A stretch of DNA of 64,000 bases from CAZYEI01 sp964646425 (GTDB lineage Bacteria > Bacillota_I > Bacilli_A > RFN20 > JAISJY01), in contig CAZYEI010000002.1 of the NCBI GenBank assembly GCA_964646425.1, positions 12,975 to 76,974 on the forward strand, in the 5' to 3' direction. Below the pieces are notes generated by a model. It searched no databases and was not told the origin of the DNA. It saw only the letters and a program-made list of their open reading frames with translations. The position numbers and the translations under genes were made by a program. Positions 16,602 to 26,001 of this stretch are shown here, piece by piece (position 1 is the first letter of the stretch; each line of letters starts with the position of its first letter).

Positions 16602-17453
16602 ATGCAGAAAGTTAGCAAAAAAATTTATGGTGCTTTGTTGTTGATACTTTTAACTGGATGTGTATCAAATAATACTTCATTAACATCATCAAATAGTAGT
16701 TCACCTGTAAATTCGACAAATACGGTATCTACAAGTAATAATAGTACAAGTACTAATATTGTTACATCTTCAAGTGTGATTTCTAGTACAAGCACAAATA
16801 ATTCATCATCAGATGATTTTCCGTATTATTCTGAAATATCATCTGATTGTTCAACAAGAGATGGATTAATTGATATTGATTTAGGATTAGCGGTGGCTAC
16901 TAATACTGAATTACAAATTGGTTTTGGCTTTAGTGATATTACTACTGAAGGTGCTATAGTAACTACGTCTCATCCAGATGTTTTACAATATGAATATAAA
17001 GGTGGAAAACATATTTTAAAAGGATTAAAGGAAGGTAAATCTTATCTAATAATTAAAGATTATGAAGGTTATATTCATTATCGAAAGGTTGTTAATGTTA
17101 AAGATGAATTAAGTGAGGAAGAAATCTATAATCATTTATTTGAAGTTGATACATGGTATTCTTGGTTTAGTGCTAGTACTTTAGTTTTTTTAGAAAATAA
17201 AACTGGAATTTACAAAGAATCAGATGGTTTTTCTGTTACTGGATCATTTGAATTTAAATATGAATTAGAAAAAATTGATAGAGATAAAAATGAATTTGTA
17301 TTTACTTTTACTGAGGTTAGTGAAAAAACAATTGATTATACACCTACTGGATTTAATGTATCATTAACAGGAGATATTATTCATTTGCAAGATACTAATA
17401 TGACATCAGATATTTTGCAAGCTCATAAATCTAATTATGGTTCATGGAACTAA
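16602..17453 (+). CDS. Lipoprotein with Ser/Thr/Asn tether and Ig-like beta domain
   Basis: A 283-residue lipoprotein (lipobox LLTG/C, Cys20) with a long Ser/Thr/Asn tether (21-72). A bacterial Ig-like (BIG2-type) segment follows at about 85-165, with the pattern VTTSHPDVLQYEYKGG then LKGLKEGKSYLIIKD, and then a second beta-rich domain without a recognised family. The role is unknown; such proteins often extend binding domains away from the membrane. The G7 ribosome binding site is five bases before the ATG. The next lipoprotein starts 24 bp downstream, so the two are one operon. Confidence 0.7.
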   Translation: MQKVSKKIYGALLLILLTGCVSNNTSLTSSNSSSPVNSTNTVSTSNNSTSTNIVTSSSVISSTSTNNSSSDDFPYYSEISSDCSTRDGLIDIDLGLAVATNTELQIGFGFSDITTEGAIVTTSHPDVLQYEYKGGKHILKGLKEGKSYLIIKDYEGYIHYRKVVNVKDELSEEEIYNHLFEVDTWYSWFSASTLVFLENKTGIYKESDGFSVTGSFEFKYELEKIDRDKNEFVFTFTEVSEKTIDYTPTGFNVSLTGDIIHLQDTNMTSDILQAHKSNYGSWN

Positions 17454-17477
17454 ATATAATATGAAAGGAGAATAATT

Positions 17478-20069
17478 ATGAAATTAAAAAATTTATTGAC
17501 AATGACCTTTGCTGTAGCATTATTAGCGGGTTGTACAGTTGAAGGTAATTCATCAAAAAATTCAAATAAAAATAGTTCGTCTACTCCAAGCATAACAAGT
17601 ACTTCAACAAATAGTTCTGATAAGATAAGTACTTCATCGGTAGGCGATAAAACATCATCAAGTTCATCATCAAATTCGAATACAAGTATCAGCAGTTCAT
17701 CGACAACACCAGTAGCTGAAGAATATTTGGTTCGTATAAAGGCAAGTAATGGTGTTACAATAACTCCTAGTGCTGAAAAAGCTGTAAAAGATACGAAAAT
17801 TACATTAACTGTAGTCGTTGATGCAGGATATTCGCTAAATGAATTAACTGTAAATAATCTTCCAATTACAGGTACTATTACTGGTGATAATTCTTATATT
17901 TTTACATTTACAATGCCTGATGCTGATGTTACTGTTAAAACAACTGTTTCTGTCGAAGGTGATGTGACTTTAACAGGAGATATTGCTGTTCCAATGATTC
18001 TTCAAGCTGATGGAAAAACATATGCTGCATTTAATGTTGAATTAACTTCAAATTCATATGTTGCTTTTACTGTTGGTGGAACAAAATTAAGTATTACTCA
18101 AATTGATAGAACAAAATCGCTAGCAAATATTGATTTAGCATCTGGACAAGGTGGAGGTTTCACTTTAGCTGGTGGTGCTAAATATGATTTCTTCTATAAC
18201 CCTGATTTAGGCGAAGAATGTTGCTATATTCAAAGAAGAGAAGTAACACGTTTGCCTTCTGATTCTAATAGTTTGTATTCATTGTTTGATGGAAGAGTAA
18301 AATCAGATCCATCTACTTATCCAGAAAATTTAGTTGGAGTTAGATATTCAAGTACTGAGTCAAATACTCAATATGAATGGAATTTATATGATGATAATTC
18401 ATCTTATGCAGTTGTTAAACGTTTAGGTACTAATACTGTTACTGCTAATGTTTATAAATCATTGAATAATGATGTTTATGAAGTTGTTGATACATACTTA
18501 GAGGGACAATATGATTCAACAAGGCATGATGATACGACGGCATATTCGGCAAAATACAAAATTGTTGATGCCGTTGCTAATGAATATGGCAATCATCAAA
18601 TAACAGAACATGATGCTTTATTTGAAATTAATAATCCATCACATGATACTACATCTATTGATTTTGATATTATGTATGGATATCGTACTGGGTTTAATAT
18701 GGAATGGAATGATGAGTTAAAGGCTTATACTCAAAGTGTTAAATCTACGAAAAATAATGATGGAACATTTGTTGTAAATGTTGATTCATCGAAAACATAT
18801 GAATATTCAGATACAACTATTTCTCCAAAACATATTACATATAAAATTGAAATTACTTTTAGCAAGGCTGGGGAATTATTAAATGGTTCTTATGTTGAAA
18901 AAGAATATAGCAGTGGGGAATATGATTTTTCTAAATATGAATTTTTATCTGGAGGAGAATATGGTGGTCAAGAAGTAAAAGCTCTTGAATTTGAATATAT
19001 TTATGGTGATAAAAAAGAAAAAGAAGATGTTGTATTTGATACAACTCCGTATTTTGCAAAATCTATTACTGCAACTGTTCACAATAGTAAGGTTTATCCA
19101 AATGAAACAAATACATTAAATCAAACTGATTTAGTTGATAACTATATTGATATTAAAGCCGATCCAGCTACTGCTATTGATTTGTGGCAATATCGTGTTA
19201 TTAATTCATCAAATTTAAATGTAATTGCTAAAAGAGATTCTTTTGAGACTAGATATTATGCTAAAAACTTAGGTACATCTACTTTAACAATCGGAAATGA
19301 TGCAACAAATGATGTAACAACAACGATTGATGTTACAGTATCAAATATTAAAAAAGTAAGAAGTTTCTATATGCAAGGTGAGAAAAATGGAAAGCCTACA
19401 TATGATGATAATGTTTATGCGGTTTATGCTGATGTTTTAGCTAAAACTGTTAAAAATGTATATGTGGCACCTAGTCCTAGTGATGCTCCTGTAGCATTTA
19501 CTGCAGTTTCTTCAAATGAGGATTTGTTAAAAGTTACTGTAAATGGTCAAGTTATGACTCTTGATACAACAGGTGCTTCAAATATTACTGAGATTACTAC
19601 TGTAACTATTACAATTTATTCTGATTATTATGATTCTACATATTCGCCAACAACATTTAGAATTAACATTCAACCAAATGGTGTTCCTTCAACTGGAGCA
19701 ATTGGTACATGGGCTAACTTATCAGAAGGCGTTTCTGTAACATTTACTGATGAGCAATCAAAGTATGCTAGTACAGGATATAAAACTGCTTATGTAACAA
19801 CTACATCAGAATCAAATGTTGAATTTGCTTATTTATTTAATGAGTCAACTGGAACAATTACAGTTTCTGGTACTTCAATTAATGGCAATGAATTTGTTGG
19901 GATGTTCTATTTCACAAGTAATGGAAAAATAAATGGATGCTTGGCATATTCAGAATTTAGTTATGATTCAGGAGTCTTAGTTTCTGATATTTTCGGTGAA
20001 TATTATCTTGATGAAGAAGGATATTTTGATGACGTAAATTCTGTATTTGTAGAACTTACACGACAATAA
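17478..20069 (+). CDS. Large lipoprotein with InlB/bacterial-repeat type domain
   Basis: An 863-residue lipoprotein (lipobox LLAG/C, Cys19). Order: Ser/Thr/Asn tether (20-80); a bacterial-repeat (Listeria-Bacteroides type) domain at about 84-160 with the typical KDTKITLTVVVDAGYSLNEL and FTMPDADVTV; a carbohydrate-binding-like beta module with GGGFTLAGGAKYDFFYNPD (about 165-255); then several Ig-like or beta modules to the end. There is no catalytic motif. It probably binds polymers or partners at the surface; that is inference. AAAGGAG precedes the ATG. It forms an operon with the preceding lipoprotein and is closed by a terminator. Confidence 0.72.
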   Translation: MKLKNLLTMTFAVALLAGCTVEGNSSKNSNKNSSSTPSITSTSTNSSDKISTSSVGDKTSSSSSSNSNTSISSSSTTPVAEEYLVRIKASNGVTITPSAEKAVKDTKITLTVVVDAGYSLNELTVNNLPITGTITGDNSYIFTFTMPDADVTVKTTVSVEGDVTLTGDIAVPMILQADGKTYAAFNVELTSNSYVAFTVGGTKLSITQIDRTKSLANIDLASGQGGGFTLAGGAKYDFFYNPDLGEECCYIQRREVTRLPSDSNSLYSLFDGRVKSDPSTYPENLVGVRYSSTESNTQYEWNLYDDNSSYAVVKRLGTNTVTANVYKSLNNDVYEVVDTYLEGQYDSTRHDDTTAYSAKYKIVDAVANEYGNHQITEHDALFEINNPSHDTTSIDFDIMYGYRTGFNMEWNDELKAYTQSVKSTKNNDGTFVVNVDSSKTYEYSDTTISPKHITYKIEITFSKAGELLNGSYVEKEYSSGEYDFSKYEFLSGGEYGGQEVKALEFEYIYGDKKEKEDVVFDTTPYFAKSITATVHNSKVYPNETNTLNQTDLVDNYIDIKADPATAIDLWQYRVINSSNLNVIAKRDSFETRYYAKNLGTSTLTIGNDATNDVTTTIDVTVSNIKKVRSFYMQGEKNGKPTYDDNVYAVYADVLAKTVKNVYVAPSPSDAPVAFTAVSSNEDLLKVTVNGQVMTLDTTGASNITEITTVTITIYSDYYDSTYSPTTFRINIQPNGVPSTGAIGTWANLSEGVSVTFTDEQSKYASTGYKTAYVTTTSESNVEFAYLFNESTGTITVSGTSINGNEFVGMFYFTSNGKINGCLAYSEFSYDSGVLVSDIFGEYYLDEEGYFDDVNSVFVELTRQ

Positions 20070-20074
20070 TAACG

Positions 20075-20108
20075 AAAAAGATTATCAATTTATTTTGATA
20101 ATCTTTTT
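20075..20108 (+). terminator. Terminator of the lipoprotein pair
   Basis: AAAAAGATTATCAA (20075-20088) pairs perfectly with TTGATAATCTTTTT (20095-20108). Confidence 0.85.
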
Positions 20109-20200
20109 TGTTTTAAAATATAATCAAAAAAAGTGATGTTAAAAATAGACTTTTATTTTTTATAAAAAATAATAAATAATTAAAAAGTATTAAATTAATC

Positions 20201-20229
20201 TTGAGTTTTAATATGAATAAGAGTAAAAT
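20201..20229 (+). promoter_or_regulatory. Promoter of the 20.3 kb lipoprotein gene
   Basis: TTGAGT (20201-20206), 17-bp spacer, TAAAAT (20224-20229). Confidence 0.6.
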
Positions 20230-20263
20230 ATAGAAGCGATATTTATTTTATTAAGGAGGTTAA

Positions 20264-22207
20264 ATGTTAATGAAAAAAAGTATAGTTATGTTAGCTATTG
20301 TTTTAGTAGCTTTATCATCATGCGATAAAAATAATTCTAGTTCAAGTTCAACGACAAATAGTTCTGGAAATTCATCTACTAATTCGATAGTTTCAAGTGA
20401 TATATCTACAAATACAAGTTCGAACAGCAGTACTAGTTCTTCTATTACTACGCCTGTAACATATATTTCTCAAGCTGCGTTAGATTCATTATCTGGTTCA
20501 ATGAAGATAGTAGGAAGCTATAAGATAGATGCTGTAAAGTATGGTTCTGATTATGATTATGTTGGATCAACGGTTCAAATTTATGAAGATGATTTATATT
20601 ATTGCTTAGAAACTTCAAGTGGCACGAAGGTTCAAGAACTAAATTTATTTGATGATGACGGTTTGGCATCTGCAAGATATTTAACTGAAAAGAATCAAAT
20701 TGCTGAGGAATTACTTGAAGATAGTGACGGCAATTATCTTTTCTGGGAAGATTTTGAAAATAAATTAACAAATTTAGTAGTAACTGATTTTGTTTATCAA
20801 GAAGATGGGACATATTTATGCGTAAATGATGAAGTTAGTAAAACTATTGGTCATCATTTATATGGATATAACGAAGATATGGCTAAAGTAACCATGGTTG
20901 TTGTTGATGAAAAAGTTGTAAAAATAGACTTTGCAACAAAAAGATATATGTATGATGGAGTTATGTATCAAGACTCTGGCACATTTATCATTAGTGAACA
21001 TGGTAGTGCTAAAGTTCCTACTATTTCGGTAAGAGAAACAACTGAAGAACATGAAATTCTTGCTACTGCTTTAGAAAAACTTGGCTTGAATTACACAACT
21101 GAAGTATATGCTGAAATTACTCCTTATGGTTATAATACAAGTACAGGTGGCTATACATATTATTTTGTTGATGATTATGTATATGTGGATAATGGTGAAG
21201 AAGAATCTGAATCATTTGGCTATTATTTTGACGCTGGCACATTATACCAATTCGGAGTTTCTGATGGCGAATCATATTTTGTTGATTCTACTGAAGGAGT
21301 TAATGGAGATTTAAGTGCGATTGCTTTTGATTTAACAACATTTGCTACTGAAATGTTTACATATCAAGGTGATGGTGTTTATACAGTTGAAGATGATTTT
21401 GCCCCAGTTATTGGTTCTTTAATTTCAATTGATAATTATGGTGGATATTCAACTAAAGTAACAATAAAGTTAAATGAGCAAAGTGAGCTAGATTATATTC
21501 AATATGATTTCTATGTTGATGGCTCAAATGGTGGCTCAGGTTTTTACAAATATACATTTAAAGATGTTGATAAAACAATTTCTCCAATTACGCTTGATGG
21601 TCTACTAAAAACAGTAGCAATTATCGAGAAAATTCCTGAAAGCATTAAAGGAAAATGGACAGTTAATATTGGCGATACTGCTAAAACAATTAGAATTAGT
21701 GGAAAGAAAGTTTATATTGATACTAATCAAGCTCGTTTGGTAAATTGTGATGGTGAAACTCTTGTTGTTTCTCTTGATGATGAATTATATTCGTTTAAAG
21801 TTGTAGATAATGGTAATTCAATAACTGCTGAACTTACATATAATTCTGCATCATATGTTCTTTCAAAAATAGATGATAGTAAATGGCAATATCAAACAAT
21901 AAAAGATTTTGTTGGCAGTGATATTATTCCAGCATTTACTAGTGGTACAAATTATGGATTTGGAACTTCTGAGGCTGGAGATGGCTCTGAAATTTTAGCA
22001 ATTGAAGTTAGTGGCGATAATGCTTCGACTGCATGGGAAGATGAATATATTGTAGATTTAACGGTTGCTGGATTTGTACAAGATACAAGTTATGATTATG
22101 ATGATGGATATGGTTATATTTTTGTTGCTCCTGATTCATCTTGTTTTGTTCAATTTTTCTACAATGCAACATACAATGTGTTTGCAATTTATGTCTATAA
22201 TATTTAA
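20264..22207 (+). CDS. Lipoprotein with two related beta modules, function unknown
   Basis: A 647-residue lipoprotein (lipobox ALSS/C, Cys20) with a Ser/Asn/Thr tether (21-65). Two modules of about 200 residues look related: FVYQEDGTYLCVND...KTIGHHL and FTYQGDGVYTVEDD...PVIGSLI occupy equivalent positions, each followed by a strand with VTMVVVDEKV or VTIKLNEQSE. The C-terminal 180 residues are further beta-rich sequence. I do not recognise the family. Two in-frame ATGs (20264 and 20270) follow AAGGAGG (20253-20259) at 4 and 10 nt; the choice is open and changes only two residues. It is monocistronic with its own promoter and terminator. Confidence 0.7.
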   Translation: MLMKKSIVMLAIVLVALSSCDKNNSSSSSTTNSSGNSSTNSIVSSDISTNTSSNSSTSSSITTPVTYISQAALDSLSGSMKIVGSYKIDAVKYGSDYDYVGSTVQIYEDDLYYCLETSSGTKVQELNLFDDDGLASARYLTEKNQIAEELLEDSDGNYLFWEDFENKLTNLVVTDFVYQEDGTYLCVNDEVSKTIGHHLYGYNEDMAKVTMVVVDEKVVKIDFATKRYMYDGVMYQDSGTFIISEHGSAKVPTISVRETTEEHEILATALEKLGLNYTTEVYAEITPYGYNTSTGGYTYYFVDDYVYVDNGEEESESFGYYFDAGTLYQFGVSDGESYFVDSTEGVNGDLSAIAFDLTTFATEMFTYQGDGVYTVEDDFAPVIGSLISIDNYGGYSTKVTIKLNEQSELDYIQYDFYVDGSNGGSGFYKYTFKDVDKTISPITLDGLLKTVAIIEKIPESIKGKWTVNIGDTAKTIRISGKKVYIDTNQARLVNCDGETLVVSLDDELYSFKVVDNGNSITAELTYNSASYVLSKIDDSKWQYQTIKDFVGSDIIPAFTSGTNYGFGTSEAGDGSEILAIEVSGDNASTAWEDEYIVDLTVAGFVQDTSYDYDDGYGYIFVAPDSSCFVQFFYNATYNVFAIYVYNI

Positions 22208-22233
22208 TTTGAAAATTAGATAAAAATTTTAAT

Positions 22234-22264
22234 AAAGCTAGACAATTTATTTGTCTGGCTTTTG
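22234..22264 (+). terminator. Terminator after the 20.3 kb lipoprotein gene
   Basis: AAAGCTAGACAA (22234-22245) pairs, with one wobble, with TTGTCTGGCTTT (22251-22262). Confidence 0.75.
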
Positions 22265-22301
22265 GTGGGTTTATAAGTATATATAAAAAGGAGTTGAGAG
22301 T

Positions 22302-23387
22302 GTGAAGAAAATATTGATATGTTTCTTATGCTTGCTAATTTTAACTGGGTGTTCTGGTGGAAATGCTGAACCAAATTATGCTGCTAATGGTTATACGGTA
22401 ACAGTTAATTATTTTATGGGTGAAGGTGCATGGCGTGGTAGAAATGAAGCTGTGTTCCAATATAAACCTAATTCTCCAGTTGCTCAAATTGGAGTGGATT
22501 TTGCCAAAGGTGAAGAACCAGAGTTGGCTGGCCATAAACTAGAAGGTTGGTATTTAGATCAAGACTTTACACAAAAATTTGATTTTGAAAATACACTAAC
22601 TATAGAAGGCGAGACGATTAACTTATATGCTAAATGGATGCCTAATATTTCTTATACATATAAAGTTATTACATTTGAGGATAATCAAGAAATAGTAGTT
22701 GATGAAATTGCTACTATATCAGGCCATATATTTGAAAAAAATTTAGTTAGATATAATGGATATGTTATTATTGGTTATTACCAAGATAAAGATTGTTTAA
22801 TACCATGGGATGATTCTCATGTTATGAGAGAGGCAAATGAGGGTGAAACCGAAGTAATAGAAAAGGTTTATTCTAAATGGATATCGAATGATTTTAATGT
22901 TGTTGCAACACCAGAAGAATTTAATCGTGCTCTTGCTAGAAATAAAAGTATCTATTTAACTTCAAATTTAGATTTTTCAAATACAAAATTTAATTATTGT
23001 TCTTTATATGATGGCCAAATTTTGGGAAATGGATTTACTATTTCAAATATCAATCTTAATAGTTTAGATGAGCTTGCTTCTGATAAGAGGCCTCAATTTG
23101 GATTGTTTGGTACTCTATATGGTGCAACAATTAAAGATTTAACAATAGAGAATGTAAACTTGCTTGTGGAAACTAGAGTTCAAGCTGAAATATATATTGG
23201 TACTTTGGCTGGTACAATTCAAGATTCAAAAATTGAAAATGTCACAATATCAGGTAATCTAACAATTAGTAGTGTTCAAGTTAAAATTAATAAATTAGAG
23301 TACAATATTACTGATTTAGGAAATACAATTACAAATTCTGAAATTAATAATTGTAATGTTAGTTTTACAGTTGAAGATTTAAGATAA
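22302..23387 (+). CDS. Lipoprotein with InlB B-repeats and beta-helix segment
   Basis: A 361-residue lipoprotein (lipobox ILTG/C, Cys17) starting with GTG, preceded by AAAAGGAG. Two Listeria-Bacteroides (Flg_new/InlB B) repeats are visible: about 33-112, ending GHKLEGWYLDQDFTQKFDF...LYAKW, and about 116-193, ending GYVIIGYYQDKDC...VYSKW. Then comes a GLUG-like right-handed beta-helix segment (about 215-340) with LGNGFTISNINL, FGLFGTLYGATIKDLTIENV and IGTLAGTIQDSKIENV. These are adhesive or structural surface modules in other bacteria. Unlike its neighbours it lacks the Ser-rich tether. It sits 16 bp before oppA and probably leads the Opp operon. Confidence 0.8.
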   Translation: MKKILICFLCLLILTGCSGGNAEPNYAANGYTVTVNYFMGEGAWRGRNEAVFQYKPNSPVAQIGVDFAKGEEPELAGHKLEGWYLDQDFTQKFDFENTLTIEGETINLYAKWMPNISYTYKVITFEDNQEIVVDEIATISGHIFEKNLVRYNGYVIIGYYQDKDCLIPWDDSHVMREANEGETEVIEKVYSKWISNDFNVVATPEEFNRALARNKSIYLTSNLDFSNTKFNYCSLYDGQILGNGFTISNINLNSLDELASDKRPQFGLFGTLYGATIKDLTIENVNLLVETRVQAEIYIGTLAGTIQDSKIENVTISGNLTISSVQVKINKLEYNITDLGNTITNSEINNCNVSFTVEDLR

Positions 23388-23403
23388 TAAGGAGGAAATG
23401 AAA

Positions 23404-25950
23404 ATGAAAAAGAAAAAAGTTGCTATTAGTGGTACGCTTCTTGCCATTCTTGCTGGAGTAGTCGGATGTGGCGGAAATAATACAAGTAAGCCAATTAAAA
23501 ACTCTAATTCAACAAATAATGGAGTAGTAAGTAGTGTAGTTAGTTCTAACGCAAATAAAAAATACGATAACGAAAAAACACCATTGGTTTTATCTACTCA
23601 AGAATTAGATGGAGTATTTAACCCATTCTATTCTTCTTCTGGTACTGATTCAACAATGGTTGGTATGACTCAATTATCAATGTTGTCTACAAATAAAGAT
23701 GGTAATTTAGCATATGGAGAAAATGAACCAACAGTAGTTTTAGATTATGATCAAAAAACAGAAGGAACTGGTGATAATCAAACTACAACTTATACATTTG
23801 TTTTAAAAAATGACATTGTATACTCTAATGGTTCTCCATTAACTATGAAAGATGTTCTATTTAATATGTATGTTTATTTAGATCCTGCTTATACAGGCTC
23901 TGCAACAATGTATTCTACTGAAATTGTTGGATTAAAAGAATATCGTACGCAAACAGGAAATGAAAATGAACAAGATTCATTTGATGAAACATTCCAAAAC
24001 AAAGCGCAAGAACGTATTGATAATTTATGTTATGTAATTGATGAAATAAATGAAGAAACAGGAAATCAAGTTAATATTTCAGATGTAAATATACTTAAGG
24101 GAAAGCTAGAACAAAAAGAAAAAGAATACGCTGATTCTTTTGAAAATGCTGATAAATTTGTTGAAGACTTTGAAAAAGCTGGCGAAGAATTTTTTAAAGA
24201 ATTAACAAGTGATTATAACAATAATGTTGGCACATATGAAGATTTGGGCTTATATAATGATGTTGAAACTTTCTTATATGTAGAAGGATATATAACTATT
24301 GATTATGATAAATCAGAAAATGATCCAGAGAGAATTGATTATGCGTTTGGTAAGGATTTTGGTAGAAATGCAACACAAGAAGAAGCAATTCAAACAGTTT
24401 ATAATGCAATTTATCCTGCTGATGTAACAACAGTTTTACAATATTATATGACTGCAACTACTTTAAAAACTGAATTTGCGGCTGAAGCTAAGAGTGCTTA
24501 TTTCGAAAATACGCAAATGGAATATAAAAATATTGAAGGTATTAAAGTTTGCACTAGTGATGTAACAATTAATAATAAAACATATCCAAAGGCTACTTTA
24601 GATAGCAATGGAAATGTTACTTCTGGATATGAAGCATTAACAATTACAATTGAAGGAGTTGATCCAAAGGCAATTTGGAACTTCTCATTCTCTGTTGCTC
24701 CAATGTATTATTATTCAAGTGAAGAATATATTAACAAATTTGATTATGTTGAAAATTTTGGTCTTAAATATGGAAGTACTGAATTTATGAATAATGTAAT
24801 CAAAGATAATGATAAGATTGGTTTACCTGTAGGAGCAGGTCCTTATCAAGTATCAAATATGAATGGTGAAACAATGGCAACTGCAAAAATTGAATCAAGA
24901 GATTTCTGGAAAGACAATGTTGTTTATTTCCATAGAAATGAACACTTCTGTATGGGAGCACCAAAAATTAGATTAGTAAGATATCAAGTATTCCCACAAG
25001 AAACAATTTTAGATTCTCTTTTCCAAGGACAAGTTCATTATTGTGAACCAAATGCTACTGCATATGTAATTAATCAATTAAATGGAAAAGAAAAAGATGG
25101 ATTTAGTTATACATCAACAAAAACTTTAGGTTATGGTTATATTGGAATTAATCCAAAATTCGTTGAAAATATTTATGTTAGACGTGCAATTATGCATGCT
25201 ATGAATACTAATTTAACTGCTGACTATTATCCTGGAACTGCAGAAGTTATTCATCGTCCAATGTCAAAAGTTTCATGGGCATATCCAGAAGGTGCTACTG
25301 CATATTATGAATACGATTCTACTGGTACAACATCAAAAAAATTATTTGAGAAAGCAGGATATCGTGTTCAAAATGGAGTAATGGTTGATTCAAGTGGCAA
25401 AATATTTGAAATGAAATTTACAATTGCAGGAGAAAGTTCAGATCACCCAGCTTATAAAACAATGAGAAAAGCTGCTGATATTTTAAATAGCATAGGCTGT
25501 AAAATTACTGTTGTTAATGATACACAAGCTTTATCAAAATTAAATTCAGGAGATTTAGCTGTTTGGGCTGCTGCATGGTCATCAACAATTGATCCAGATA
25601 TGTATCAAGTATATCATAAAGATTCAACTGCAACTTCAACATTAAACTGGGGATATAATGTTATTAAAAATAATGAAAAGAAATTTCCTACTGAAAATGC
25701 ATTAATTAATGATTTATCTGATTTAATTGAACAAGGTCGTTCAACATTAATTCAAGAAACTAGAAAAGAAATATATGCAGATGCTCTTGATTTAGTTATG
25801 GAATTAGCTGTAGAACTTCCAACATATCAAAGAGATGATTTATTTGCTTATAATACTGAAGTTATTGATATTAAATCAATGACACCTAAAGCTGATATTT
25901 CTCCATATAATGGACCAATGTCAAAACTTTGGGAAGTAAGCTTTAATTAA
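23404..25950 (+). CDS. oppA: Oligopeptide ABC transporter substrate-binding lipoprotein
   Basis: Extracellular solute-binding protein (SBP_bac_5 family) that captures peptides for the OppBCDF importer. It has 848 residues with lipobox VVG/C (Cys22), a short Ser/Asn tether, the N-terminal lobe (about 60-170: LSTQELDGVFNPFY, FVLKNDIVYSNGSPLTMKDV) and the C-terminal lobe (from about 480: GLPVGAGPYQVSNMNG). Normal OppA is 500-600 residues; the excess is a charged, largely helical insertion at about 185-400. ATG 23404 is preferred over 23398 because GGAGG (23391-23395) is 8 bases before it. It is followed by oppB, oppC, oppD and oppF in canonical order. Confidence 0.92.
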   Translation: MKKKKVAISGTLLAILAGVVGCGGNNTSKPIKNSNSTNNGVVSSVVSSNANKKYDNEKTPLVLSTQELDGVFNPFYSSSGTDSTMVGMTQLSMLSTNKDGNLAYGENEPTVVLDYDQKTEGTGDNQTTTYTFVLKNDIVYSNGSPLTMKDVLFNMYVYLDPAYTGSATMYSTEIVGLKEYRTQTGNENEQDSFDETFQNKAQERIDNLCYVIDEINEETGNQVNISDVNILKGKLEQKEKEYADSFENADKFVEDFEKAGEEFFKELTSDYNNNVGTYEDLGLYNDVETFLYVEGYITIDYDKSENDPERIDYAFGKDFGRNATQEEAIQTVYNAIYPADVTTVLQYYMTATTLKTEFAAEAKSAYFENTQMEYKNIEGIKVCTSDVTINNKTYPKATLDSNGNVTSGYEALTITIEGVDPKAIWNFSFSVAPMYYYSSEEYINKFDYVENFGLKYGSTEFMNNVIKDNDKIGLPVGAGPYQVSNMNGETMATAKIESRDFWKDNVVYFHRNEHFCMGAPKIRLVRYQVFPQETILDSLFQGQVHYCEPNATAYVINQLNGKEKDGFSYTSTKTLGYGYIGINPKFVENIYVRRAIMHAMNTNLTADYYPGTAEVIHRPMSKVSWAYPEGATAYYEYDSTGTTSKKLFEKAGYRVQNGVMVDSSGKIFEMKFTIAGESSDHPAYKTMRKAADILNSIGCKITVVNDTQALSKLNSGDLAVWAAAWSSTIDPDMYQVYHKDSTATSTLNWGYNVIKNNEKKFPTENALINDLSDLIEQGRSTLIQETRKEIYADALDLVMELAVELPTYQRDDLFAYNTEVIDIKSMTPKADISPYNGPMSKLWEVSFN

Positions 25951-26001
25951 GATTAAAGTTTATATTAATTTAAACATAAATGATAGAAATGGGGCTGTTT
26001 T

